From positions 1 to 29,673 of IMG/VR virus record IMGVR_UViG_3300046736_000115: a DNA stretch of 29,673 bases. The stretch is one strand, 5' to 3'. Within the stretch, counting starts at the first letter, position 1. The number at the start of each line of letters is the position of its first letter. The notes beneath the pieces are model-generated. The model was not told the DNA's origin and made no database searches. It saw nothing but the letters and a program-made list of their open reading frames with translations. The translations under genes were made by a program, and so were the position numbers. This document shows positions 1-6,903 of the stretch, in pieces. The DNA is from a virus.

Positions 1-127
1 GCGCAGATCGCCACCGACATCTCGAAGCTGCCACTGTGCCTCGTTGAGCAGACCGACGAGCGGATCTGGACGGAGACGAGCAATCCGGCCTACTCGCCGG
101 TGTTACGTCAGCCCAACCGTTACCAAA
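1..127. repeat. Terminal direct repeat, left copy (assembly overlap)
   Basis: Bases 1-127 are identical to 29547-29673. The repeat lies inside the portal reading frame and joins it without a break. The length of 127 is a usual maximum k-mer of short-read assemblers, so this is best read as the overlap of a circularly closed contig rather than a biological terminal repeat. Confidence 0.95.
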
Positions 128-1203
128 CGCCGGTCAAGTTTATCGAGCAGTGGATCGTGAGCAAGCTGCTGCACGGCAATACCTACGTGCTCAAGCAGCG
201 CGACCACCGCGGGGTCGTGGTCGCGTTGTACGTGCTCGACCCGACCCGGGTGACGCCGCTCGTGGCGCCCGACGGCGCCGTCTACTACCAGCTCGCGCCC
301 GATGATCTCACGGGGTTGACGCCGGCCGCCCTCGCGGAGTCGCCGGCCGTCCCGGCCAGTGAAATCATTCACGACGTGATGGTGCCGCTCTGTCATCCGC
401 TGATCGGCGTCACGCCGATCTACGCCTGCGGGATGGCGGCGCTGCAGGGCAAGAAGATCCTCGAGAACGCCACCAACTTCTTCGCCAATGGCAGCACACC
501 TGGCGGCATCCTCACCGCGCCTGGCGCCATGGACGAGGAGCAAGCGACGCGGCTCAAGGACACGTTCTTCCGGGAGTTCAGCGGCCCGAACGCCGGCAAG
601 CTGCTTGTCGTCTCCGATGGCTTGAAGTACGAAGGGTTAGCCATGAATGCCACCGATGCGCAGCTGATCGAACAGCTGGCGTGGACGGCCGTCCCGATCT
701 GCGCGTGCTATCGGATGCCGGTGTTCATGATCGACTCGACGAAGACCCCGGCCTACGGCAACGTCGAACAGCTGACCATCCACTATCACAGTCAGTGCCT
801 CCAGAGCCTGATCGTCAACCTTGAGACGCTGCTGGATGACGGCCTCGGGCTCGGCCCGGTCTACGGCAATGCGTACGGGACCGAGTTCGACACCGACGAC
901 CTCTTCTGGATGGACACCCAAACCCGGACGAAGGCCGCCAACGACTCGATCGGCTCGGGCGCGCTGGCGCCGAACGAGGCGCGCAAGAAGTACTTTGGCC
1001 TCGGCTCGGTGCCGGGCGGCGACACGCCGTACCTGCAGCAACAGTACTACTCGCTCGAGGCGCTGGCCGCGCGCGATGCCGACCAGCCGTTCGCCAAGCC
1101 CGCGCCGGCCGCCGCGCCGCCCGAGGTCGTCGCGAAGGCCTGGACGGCGGAGGACGAGCAGGCGTTCCTAATCGCCTTCGAGGAGGAACTTGGTGTCCGC
1201 TGA
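1..1203 (+). CDS. Phage portal protein, 3' part (gene continues from 29355 across the circular junction)
   Basis: This is the larger part of an HK97-type portal protein, the dodecameric ring at the capsid vertex through which DNA enters and to which the tail attaches. Joined with 29355-29546 the protein is 464 residues, a normal length for the Phage_portal family. The reading frame is open from base 1 and matches the portal frame at the right end. Recognisable portal features are a WIVSKLLHGNTYV segment in the wing/stem region, a PLIGVTPIYACG segment and a late DDLFWMDTQTRTKA segment. The C-terminus is Ala/Pro-rich and ends in an acidic EEELGVR tail. Its stop overlaps the start of the next gene at 1193. 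Portal here follows the capsid gene, the reverse of the order in HK97. Confidence 0.95.
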   Translation, partial: AQIATDISKLPLCLVEQTDERIWTETSNPAYSPVLRQPNRYQTPVKFIEQWIVSKLLHGNTYVLKQRDHRGVVVALYVLDPTRVTPLVAPDGAVYYQLAPDDLTGLTPAALAESPAVPASEIIHDVMVPLCHPLIGVTPIYACGMAALQGKKILENATNFFANGSTPGGILTAPGAMDEEQATRLKDTFFREFSGPNAGKLLVVSDGLKYEGLAMNATDAQLIEQLAWTAVPICACYRMPVFMIDSTKTPAYGNVEQLTIHYHSQCLQSLIVNLETLLDDGLGLGPVYGNAYGTEFDTDDLFWMDTQTRTKAANDSIGSGALAPNEARKKYFGLGSVPGGDTPYLQQQYYSLEALAARDADQPFAKPAPAAAPPEVVAKAWTAEDEQAFLIAFEEELGVR

Positions 1204-1750
1204 CCCCGGCGACGTCGGTCGGATCCTCGCCCGGACGGTGAAGGGCGCGATGGGGCCAGTGCTGGCCGAACTCGCCGCCACGAAAGCGGCCCTAGCCGCC
1301 ACGGAGACCGCCCTGGTGGCCGTCCAGGCGACGCTGGCGCAGGTCGAGGCCAAGGACGTGCCCGCGCTCGATCGCCGCTTGGAGACGCTGCTGGTGGACG
1401 TGGGGGCCGTCCGGGAGCGCCTCGCCGCCATGGAAGTGAAAACCCTCCAGCCCGGCCCGCCCGGGCCGGCCGGCAAGGACGGGATCGACGGGCTGGGGTT
1501 TGACGACCTCGACTGCGTCGATGACGGCACCGGCGTCGCGCTGCAGTTCCGGCGCGGCGACCAGGTCAAGAGTGTCCCGGTGCCGATTCCGTACGACCGC
1601 GGCACCTACAAGGCCGACGAGACGTACGCGAAGGGCAACTGCGTCAACGACGGCGGGTACTGGACCGCGAAGACCGCGACCAAGGGGATCCGGCCCGGGA
1701 CGTCGCCGCAGGCCTGGCGCCTGCTGGTGCACCCCAAGAGTTATAAGTGA
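1193..1750 (+). CDS. Coiled-coil / collagen-like / carbohydrate-binding-module-like structural protein
   Basis: This 185-residue protein lies between portal and connector. Residues about 20-80 are Ala/Glu-rich and predicted coiled coil. A short collagen-like Gly-X-Y stretch (PGPPGPAGKDG) follows at about residue 85. The C-terminal half (VPIPYDRGTYKADETYAKGN, then GGYWTAK and SPQAWRLLV) resembles the small aromatic carbohydrate-binding modules of the CBM5/12 type. I chose GTG 1193 because AGGAGG at 1181-1186 lies 6 bases upstream; TTG 1190 would be only 3 bases away. Similar coiled-coil plus Gly-X-Y plus binding-module proteins occur near portal genes in many prophages. A trimeric virion decoration or glycan-binding role is inference. 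Confidence 0.7.
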   Translation: MSADPGDVGRILARTVKGAMGPVLAELAATKAALAATETALVAVQATLAQVEAKDVPALDRRLETLLVDVGAVRERLAAMEVKTLQPGPPGPAGKDGIDGLGFDDLDCVDDGTGVALQFRRGDQVKSVPVPIPYDRGTYKADETYAKGNCVNDGGYWTAKTATKGIRPGTSPQAWRLLVHPKSYK

Positions 1751-2085
1751 TGGGCGTCCTCGTGACCCTCCAGGAAGCGAAAGATCACATGCGGCTCTCG
1801 ACGCCGGCCGGGGACGCCGGCGACCCCGATCTGCAGCTGAAGCTGGACGCCGCGGAAGCGATCATCGTGGATTACCTCAAGGTTGCCGACCCGACGCTGT
1901 TCACGGGCGATCGGATTGTCCAGCAGGCGATCCTCCTGCAGTTCGGGGCGCTCTACCGCTGGCGTGGCGACGACCCCGAGACCCTCGCGGCGCGGGCGTC
2001 CGAGGGCTATCAAGGCGAGCAGGGGTACCTGTCGCCGGTGATTACCGCGCTGCTGCAACGCAAGCGCGACCCGACGCTGGTGTAA
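1750..2085 (+). CDS. Head-tail connector protein, HK97 gp6-like (Phage_connect_1)
   Basis: This 111-residue protein matches the gp6-like adaptor family, which forms the ring docking beneath the portal and joins head to tail. Typical features are an N-terminal VTLQEAKDHMRL helix, a DLQLKLDAAEAIIVDYL helix, and a QQAILLQFGALYRWRGD segment. The ATG at 1750 overlaps the upstream stop in a TGATG arrangement, so translation is probably coupled. A GTG at 1747 is a less likely start. Its position directly after portal and before the head closure gene agrees with the assignment. Confidence 0.85.
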   Translation: MGVLVTLQEAKDHMRLSTPAGDAGDPDLQLKLDAAEAIIVDYLKVADPTLFTGDRIVQQAILLQFGALYRWRGDDPETLAARASEGYQGEQGYLSPVITALLQRKRDPTLV

Positions 2086-2089
2086 GCCG

Positions 2090-2443
2090 ATGCCTGTCCT
2101 GATCCAGATGCCCGCGGGTCTCCGGCCGCACCGGGTGACGCTCGACAACCCGGGGCCGCCGATCAAGACCAGCGATGGCAGCTTCACCGAGACGCCCGTG
2201 CCCCTGCAGCCGTCGGCGATGTTCGCGAACATCCTGCCGGTGCTCGAGCGCGGGGGCGAGCGCGCCGAGGGCGGCACCGTCATCGCCCAGGCGACGCACC
2301 GCGTGACGATGCCGTATCACCCGCAGGTCACGCTCCAGACGCGGCTCCGGTTCAACGGGCGCGCGTTCAGCGTGATCAGCCTCGTCAATACCGACGAGCG
2401 CAACGTGGAGCTGGTGCTGCTCTGTGTCGAGGTCGCGCCATGA
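2090..2443 (+). CDS. Phage head-tail joining (head closure) protein
   Basis: This 117-residue protein resembles the Phage_H_T_join / SPP1 gp16-like head closure family, which plugs the connector after DNA packaging. The C-terminal half carries the usual pattern: a THRVTMPYHPQVTLQTRL strand pair, RFNGRAFSVISLVN, a DERN turn and a final hydrophobic ELVLLCVEV strand. The gene starts 5 bases after the connector gene and its stop overlaps the ATG of the next gene (ATGA at 2440), so it belongs to the same translationally coupled head-tail operon. Confidence 0.85.
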   Translation: MPVLIQMPAGLRPHRVTLDNPGPPIKTSDGSFTETPVPLQPSAMFANILPVLERGGERAEGGTVIAQATHRVTMPYHPQVTLQTRLRFNGRAFSVISLVNTDERNVELVLLCVEVAP

Positions 2444-2850
2444 GTGCGTGGTTTGAAATCGACGGCCTCGACGAGCTGAAGGCGTCGCTCCGCAACCTGC
2501 CGGCGGAACTGGCCGGCGAGGCCGCCAAAATCATTGAGGCCCAAGGCAATCGCGCCGTGCTGGACCTGCGTCGCGCGTATCCGAAGGTGACGGGGAACCT
2601 GCGGGCGGGCGTGCAGGTCACGTTCACCAAGAGTCCGTTCGGCGCGAAGGCGCGCGTGCAGACCCGCGCGCCCCATGCCCACCTCTATGAGTACGGGACC
2701 GAGGCGCGGCACTTCGGCCTCCGGAAGCTGAAACGCATGGAGCCCAAGCACACCTACGGCAAGACGATGGCGCGGAATCGGCGTGAGATGTGGGGCGAGA
2801 TCGAGGAGTTGCTCGAGCGCGCCGGCTTGAAGGTGCGGGGGCATGTCTGA
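2440..2850 (+). CDS. HK97 gp10-family tail-completion / minor structural protein
   Basis: This 136-residue protein belongs to the HK97-gp10_like family, found between head closure and tail terminator in siphoviruses and thought to act in head-tail connection. Family features are the N-terminal EIDGLDELKASLRNLP segment, a helix with RRAYPKVTGNLRAGV, and an APHAHLYEYGTEARH motif followed by a basic region. Its ATG overlaps the upstream stop by 4 bases and its 3' end overlaps the next gene by 8 bases. Confidence 0.88.
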   Translation: MSAWFEIDGLDELKASLRNLPAELAGEAAKIIEAQGNRAVLDLRRAYPKVTGNLRAGVQVTFTKSPFGAKARVQTRAPHAHLYEYGTEARHFGLRKLKRMEPKHTYGKTMARNRREMWGEIEELLERAGLKVRGHV

Positions 2851-3289
2851 TTCCTCGGACATCGACAACGCGATCGTCGCGCGGCTCGGGAGCGACACCG
2901 AGCTGCTGGCGCTGATGCCGAACGGGGTCTACTTCGGCCTCGCACCCGAGAAGTCGACGCAGTACGTGTTGGTGTCGCTGGCCGACAACGCGGACGTGCA
3001 CGAGTTCGGCGGGCGGGCGTGGGAGACGTACGTGTACGCCGTGAAGGCCGTCGAATTGTCGACGGTGGCCGCCCGGAACATCAAGGCAGCCGCGGCGCGC
3101 ATTGACGCGATCCTCGATCCGCCACCGCCGGCGCCGCCGCTGGCGCTGACCATTCCCGGCTACAAGCTGCAGCTGGCGCGGCGCCGGGATCGCATTCGCT
3201 ACGACGAGATCGACGACATCGATCGCTCGATTCGCTGGAGTCACCGCGGCGCCGAGTTCACCGTCTGGGTGTCGCCGCGCACGTCCTAA
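2843..3289 (+). CDS. Tail terminator / tail completion protein (DUF3168-like)
   Basis: This 148-residue protein has the position and layout of DUF3168-type tail terminators, which cap the tail tube at the head-proximal end. The N-terminal part (DSSDIDNAIVARLGSDTELL) is a typical short helix; the centre is a VLVSLADN strand followed by a WETYVYAVKAV strand. A proline-rich loop (PPPPAPP) sits at about residue 95. The C-terminus contains RDRIRYDEIDDIDRSIRW, in the place where terminator proteins usually have strands for hexamer contact. Assignment rests on length, synteny and strand pattern. Confidence 0.72.
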   Translation: MSDSSDIDNAIVARLGSDTELLALMPNGVYFGLAPEKSTQYVLVSLADNADVHEFGGRAWETYVYAVKAVELSTVAARNIKAAAARIDAILDPPPPAPPLALTIPGYKLQLARRRDRIRYDEIDDIDRSIRWSHRGAEFTVWVSPRTS

Positions 3290-3317
3290 CTAACCGGGTT
3301 CCGAAGGAGAAGAGCCA

Positions 3318-3779
3318 ATGGCTGCTGATGATCGACTGCACGGGTCGCATGGACTGGTGAAGATGGACCCCACTGGTGTGGGCGGCGTGACCGCCGTCGC
3401 GGTCGCCGGCCTCGACAAGTGGGAACTCGACATGTCGAAGGACCACGTCCGCGTCACGGCGTTCGGCGACACGAACCATGTCTACGTGGACGGGTTGCCC
3501 GATTTGAAGGGCAGCTACGGGGGCTGGTTTGACCCCGTTGACGGCCTGGGCGTCTTCGAGGTCATTTTCGGGACCGTGAAGCCCTATCTCGAGCTGTACC
3601 CGAACGAGGCGGACGTCGACATCAAGTGGTCGGGCAAGGGCTTGATCGACGGCAAGATTTCCGTCGATGCCAACGGCGGCGTGGCGGTCTCGGGCACGTT
3701 CGTCGGCGCCGGCCCGTGGACCTTCCCGACGGCCGCCCTCACGGCCCTGGGCCGCCGGGGCGAGGACCGCCGGGGGTGA
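3318..3779 (+). CDS. Major tail (tube) protein
   Basis: This 153-residue protein sits just after the terminator gene and before the chaperone genes, the usual slot for the tail tube subunit. It has a strong ribosome-binding site (AAGGAGA at 3304-3310, 7 bases from the ATG), as expected for an abundant structural protein. The sequence is rich in beta strands and glycines, with VAGLDKWELDMSKDHVRVTAFGD near the N-terminus, a GSYGGWFDP turn, and a C-terminal GGVAVSGTFVG segment, which matches tail tube folds in general layout. Confidence 0.78.
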   Translation: MAADDRLHGSHGLVKMDPTGVGGVTAVAVAGLDKWELDMSKDHVRVTAFGDTNHVYVDGLPDLKGSYGGWFDPVDGLGVFEVIFGTVKPYLELYPNEADVDIKWSGKGLIDGKISVDANGGVAVSGTFVGAGPWTFPTAALTALGRRGEDRRG

Positions 3780-4039
3780 TCCAGGGCGTCGTCGGCGCCA
3801 TCAAGTGGCAGTACTACACGGCCGCGGCCATCAACGGCTACTCCGTGTCGCGCACGAAGGCCGGTGACTGGTCCGCGAGCGGCATCGTCGTGCTCGCGGA
3901 CGCCTTCAAGCTGTCACAGCGGCCGCTGGTGTTCGTGGCGAAGCACAAGAAAGGCGAGTGGCGCTGGCCGATCCGATCGATGACCCTCCACCCGGACGGG
4001 CATCGTTGGACGGCGCTGCTCGGCCCGCCGCTGCCGTAA
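3776..4039 (+). CDS. Small conserved tail-region protein of unknown function
   Basis: This is an 87-residue protein starting at GTG 3776, which overlaps the tail tube stop (GTGA). The frame stays open to TAA at 4037-4039. It contains WQYYTAAAINGYSVSR, a central VLADAFKLSQRPLVFVAKHK segment and a C-terminal WPIRSMTLHPDG segment. It has no signal peptide or membrane segment. Its place between tube and chaperones suggests a virion or tail-assembly role, but I do not recognise the family. A longer in-frame ATG at 3626 would overlap the tail tube gene by 150 bases and is less likely. Confidence 0.6.
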   Translation: MIQGVVGAIKWQYYTAAAINGYSVSRTKAGDWSASGIVVLADAFKLSQRPLVFVAKHKKGEWRWPIRSMTLHPDGHRWTALLGPPLP

Positions 4040-4078
4040 GTCCTCGGGGATCCTGGGTGCAACAAAGGAGACGAGTCT

Positions 4079-4459
4079 ATGGGGCGTTCACGGGTCGTCG
4101 TCCCCGAAGTGGTCCGCGTGCCACTGTCGGAGGGTGACTACATCGACTGCAAGCGCGAGCTCAACGCGGGCGAGTACTACGACCTCCTCACCGCGATGGC
4201 CGACCGTCAGAAGTTCGCCAAGATCCTCGCCTATGTCGTGGGCTGGTCGCTGGTGGGCGTGGACGATCAGCCGATTCCTTACGACATCGATGACCCCGAA
4301 CCCGCGCGCCGCGACACCATCGGCGCGCTCAACAAGGGGACCTTGCGCGAGTTGATCGCCGCGCTCGACAAGCACGAAGCCGCGCAAGAGCAACTCCAGG
4401 CAAAAAAAAAGGCGACCCCGGCTGGGACCGCTGGCGTGCCCGCATCCGCAGCGACCTGA
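4079..4459 (+). CDS. Tail assembly chaperone, short form (gpG-like)
   Basis: This is the unshifted 126-residue product. It corresponds to the lambda gpG-type chaperone that coats the tape measure during tail assembly. A good ribosome-binding site (AAAGGAG at 4064-4070) precedes ATG 4079. It begins with a VPEVVRVPLSEGDYIDCKREL strand region, then a helical GEYYDLLTAMADRQKF region typical of this family. The 3' end contains nine consecutive A residues (4402-4410) and then a low-complexity TPAGTAGVPASAAT tail, typical of a zero-frame ending beyond a shift site. It sits immediately before the tape measure gene, as expected. Confidence 0.85.
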   Translation: MGRSRVVVPEVVRVPLSEGDYIDCKRELNAGEYYDLLTAMADRQKFAKILAYVVGWSLVGVDDQPIPYDIDDPEPARRDTIGALNKGTLRELIAALDKHEAAQEQLQAKKKATPAGTAGVPASAAT

Positions 4460-4554
4460 ATGTGTGCCGCGCGATGGGCTGGACGTATGACGACGTGCGC
4501 GCCCTCCCGCGCGAGGTCTACACCGTGCTGATCGACCTGCTGAACGAGAAGTAA
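4079..4554 (+). CDS. Tail assembly chaperone, -1 frameshifted long form (gpGT-like)
   Basis: A -1 shift at the A-AAA-AAG site (4405-4411) joins the first 111 codons to a second frame running from 4411 to the TAA at 4552-4554. The product is about 158 residues. The added 47 residues contain WDRWRARIRSDLNV and GWTYDDVRALPREVYTVLID, which look like a genuine gpT domain and have no other start codon or ribosome-binding site. In lambda-like tails, gpG and gpGT made in a fixed ratio guide tube polymerisation around the tape measure. The ratio here is unknown. Confidence 0.85.
4405..4411 (+). promoter_or_regulatory. -1 ribosomal frameshift heptamer (A AAA AAG)
   Basis: In the zero frame (start 4079) the codons are GCA 4400, AAA 4403, AAA 4406, AAG 4409, so A-AAA-AAG is correctly phased as X-XXY-YYZ. 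A G/C-rich stretch (CCCCGGCTGGGACC) follows within 6-20 bases and could supply a stimulatory structure, although I have not folded it. Confidence 0.88.
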
Positions 4555-4557
4555 CCG

Positions 4558-6903
4558 ATGGCCCTCACTGGCGAACTGTTCGCGGATTTCTCAGACTTCA
4601 CCCGCGCCTGCGACGAGGCCGTGGTGTCGCTCAAGGGATTCGAGACCGGCTCCGAGAAGGTCAAGGCGTCGCTCGATCGGATGGTCGACAACTTCACCGG
4701 GCGCAAGATCATCCAGGACGCCACGCTGATGGCCGAGGCCGTCGAGCGCATCGGCGGCAGCTCGAACCTCACGGAGAAGGAACTGCGGCGGGTCGGCGCG
4801 GCGGCCGCTGAAGCCGCGGCGAAGCTGACCGCGATGGGCCAGGCGGTGCCGCCGGAGATCGCCGCGCTCGCGGAAGATTTCAAGAAGCTCGATACGGAGG
4901 CCAAGACCGCCACGACTTCCTTCTCGACTTTGGTGGGCAGCTTCGTCACGGCCGACCTGATTCTGAAAGGTGCGGAGAAAGCCTTCGACGCCATCGTCAA
5001 ACTCGTCACGGAGATCGGCGAACTGGCGCTCGAGGGCGCGACCGTCTCGGGCGTCGCCGGCAACTTCGCGCATCTCACCGAGGAGGCCGGCCGGCTCGGG
5101 GACACACTCCTCGGCGCGCTGCGCACCGGCACCCACAACACGGTGACCGATTTTGAATTGATGCAGCTGGCCAACCGGGACCTGGCCGCCGGCATGACTC
5201 TCACCGACGCGCAGTTCAACACGCTCGCGAAAGGCGCGTTCGCGCTCGCGCAAGCCACCGGGACCGACGTCACGACCGCCCTCGAGACGATGAACGACGC
5301 CATGTTGAGCGGCCGGGGCCGGGCGTTGGAGATGCTCACCGGGCAGATCGACTTGAAGGCCGCCGAGGACGACTACGCGGCCAGCCTGGGGACCACGGCC
5401 GAGAAGCTGGACGACGACGAGAAGCTGCACGCGGATCGCCAGGCGATGCTCAAGGCCGTCGGGGCCGCCACCGACCGACTGGGCGAACAGACCGACGGGC
5501 TCGGCGAACACGTCGCCCAGGCCGAAACCTCGTGGACGAATTTCCGCTTGGCGCTCGGCAAGACGATCGCGGAGTCGGAGACGCTCGAGGCGGGCTTCTC
5601 GACGTTGAAGAAGGCGCTCATCGACGCGTTCGGGGGCAATCAGCAAGCCCTGATTGACGCGATTGCCCTTGCCGTGAATAAGGCGGCGATCGTCGTGGTC
5701 GACTTCGCGCGCTTCGCCATCGAGGGCGCACGCGATTTCAACATCGCGTGGTCGCTGGTCAAGACGGTCGTGCTCGGGGTGGAGTCCGGCCTGGTGAACA
5801 TGTCGGCGGCCGCGGCCGAGGCGTACGCGCGCATTGCCCAGGGCGCCACGTACCTGCCCTTCGCGTCGGAGCAGACGCGGCTGTTGGCGGCTGAGGCGCG
5901 CACGTCGGCCGACGGCCTGTGGGCGATGGCCAAGGCCCTCGACGGCGAAGCCCAGGAAGCCTTCAAGGGTGTGACGGGTAATTCCGAGTTCGATAAGACG
6001 CTCGACAAGCTGGGGGGCGTCCTCGTCACGACACGCGATGCGATGGTCGCCGCGACAGGTGCTACGACCACGCACATCAAGGAGACCAAGGAATCGACGT
6101 CCTCGACCGAGGCGGCCACGACGGCGACCGGGCTGCACGGCCGGGCGCTGAAGGAATTTCAGGACACCCTGAAGGAGATCGCAAAGATCGAGAAGGACAA
6201 CCGCCGCGAGCGCGAGCAGGGCGTCTTGGGCCTCGACAAGGTCGAACAAGAGTCCACGCAGAAGCGGAAGGAAGCCGAAAAAAAGGCGAGCGACGAGATC
6301 ACGAAACTGCATCAGGACGAACACGACCTCATCCTGCGCTCGACGTTGAGCAGCACCGACTACCAAATCGCCAAGGTCAACGAAGCCGCGGCGGCCAAGA
6401 TCAAGGCGTACGCCGGGGCACCGGCGCAGTTGGAGGAGTACTCCCGGCTCATCATGGCGCAGGCCGCGCGCGAAGCTGCCGCGATCAGCAAGTCCGCGAC
6501 GGATGCCCTCGATGTGGTCGCCAAGAAGGGGATGGATACGCTGGCCTTGCTCAACATCGTGGCCAACCAGGTGCAAAAAGGGATGGCGGTCGACGTCGTC
6601 GGCAATGCGGCCGCCGTGGGCGGCCCGAAGACTGGCATGCAGAGCCCCATCTACGTGGCACCGCCGATCTTCGCGCGCGCGGCCGGCGGGCCGGTCACCA
6701 GCGGCCAGCCCTACATGGTCGGCGAGAAAGGCCCAGAGCTGTTCGTGCCCTCGACGAGCGGCGGCATCGTCCCGAACGGGCGCGCGGGGGTCGTGCAGAA
6801 CATCACGATCCACGTGAACGGCACGGCCGCCGACGTCGCCCGCCAGGTGAGCGACGAGATTATGCGAGCGGCCATGAGAGGCCAGCAGTTCGGGGCGAGC
6901 TGA
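4558..6903 (+). CDS. Tail tape measure protein
   Basis: At 781 residues this is one of the longest proteins in the genome and follows the chaperone pair directly, as tape measure genes do. The N-terminal part is helical and Ala/Lys/Glu-rich. The middle contains hydrophobic stretches (SFVTADLILKGAEKAFDAIV, NKAAIVVVDFARFAI) like the membrane-active segments of tape measures. Residues about 525-600 are strongly charged coiled coil (KEIAKIEKDNRREREQ). The C-terminus has the recurrent AAGGPVTSGQPYMVGEKGPE motif and an ITIHVNGTAADVARQ strand. The family rule of about 1.5 angstrom per residue would give a tail near 117 nm, which is inference. No peptidase motif was seen. Confidence 0.92.
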   Translation: MALTGELFADFSDFTRACDEAVVSLKGFETGSEKVKASLDRMVDNFTGRKIIQDATLMAEAVERIGGSSNLTEKELRRVGAAAAEAAAKLTAMGQAVPPEIAALAEDFKKLDTEAKTATTSFSTLVGSFVTADLILKGAEKAFDAIVKLVTEIGELALEGATVSGVAGNFAHLTEEAGRLGDTLLGALRTGTHNTVTDFELMQLANRDLAAGMTLTDAQFNTLAKGAFALAQATGTDVTTALETMNDAMLSGRGRALEMLTGQIDLKAAEDDYAASLGTTAEKLDDDEKLHADRQAMLKAVGAATDRLGEQTDGLGEHVAQAETSWTNFRLALGKTIAESETLEAGFSTLKKALIDAFGGNQQALIDAIALAVNKAAIVVVDFARFAIEGARDFNIAWSLVKTVVLGVESGLVNMSAAAAEAYARIAQGATYLPFASEQTRLLAAEARTSADGLWAMAKALDGEAQEAFKGVTGNSEFDKTLDKLGGVLVTTRDAMVAATGATTTHIKETKESTSSTEAATTATGLHGRALKEFQDTLKEIAKIEKDNRREREQGVLGLDKVEQESTQKRKEAEKKASDEITKLHQDEHDLILRSTLSSTDYQIAKVNEAAAAKIKAYAGAPAQLEEYSRLIMAQAAREAAAISKSATDALDVVAKKGMDTLALLNIVANQVQKGMAVDVVGNAAAVGGPKTGMQSPIYVAPPIFARAAGGPVTSGQPYMVGEKGPELFVPSTSGGIVPNGRAGVVQNITIHVNGTAADVARQVSDEIMRAAMRGQQFGAS

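Noticed and set aside
4591-6813. Long minus-strand frame of 740 codons opposite the tape measure gene
   Set aside because: It is a composition-driven shadow of a GC-rich gene, dominated by Arg, Gly, His and Leu, with no ribosome-binding site or domain pattern.
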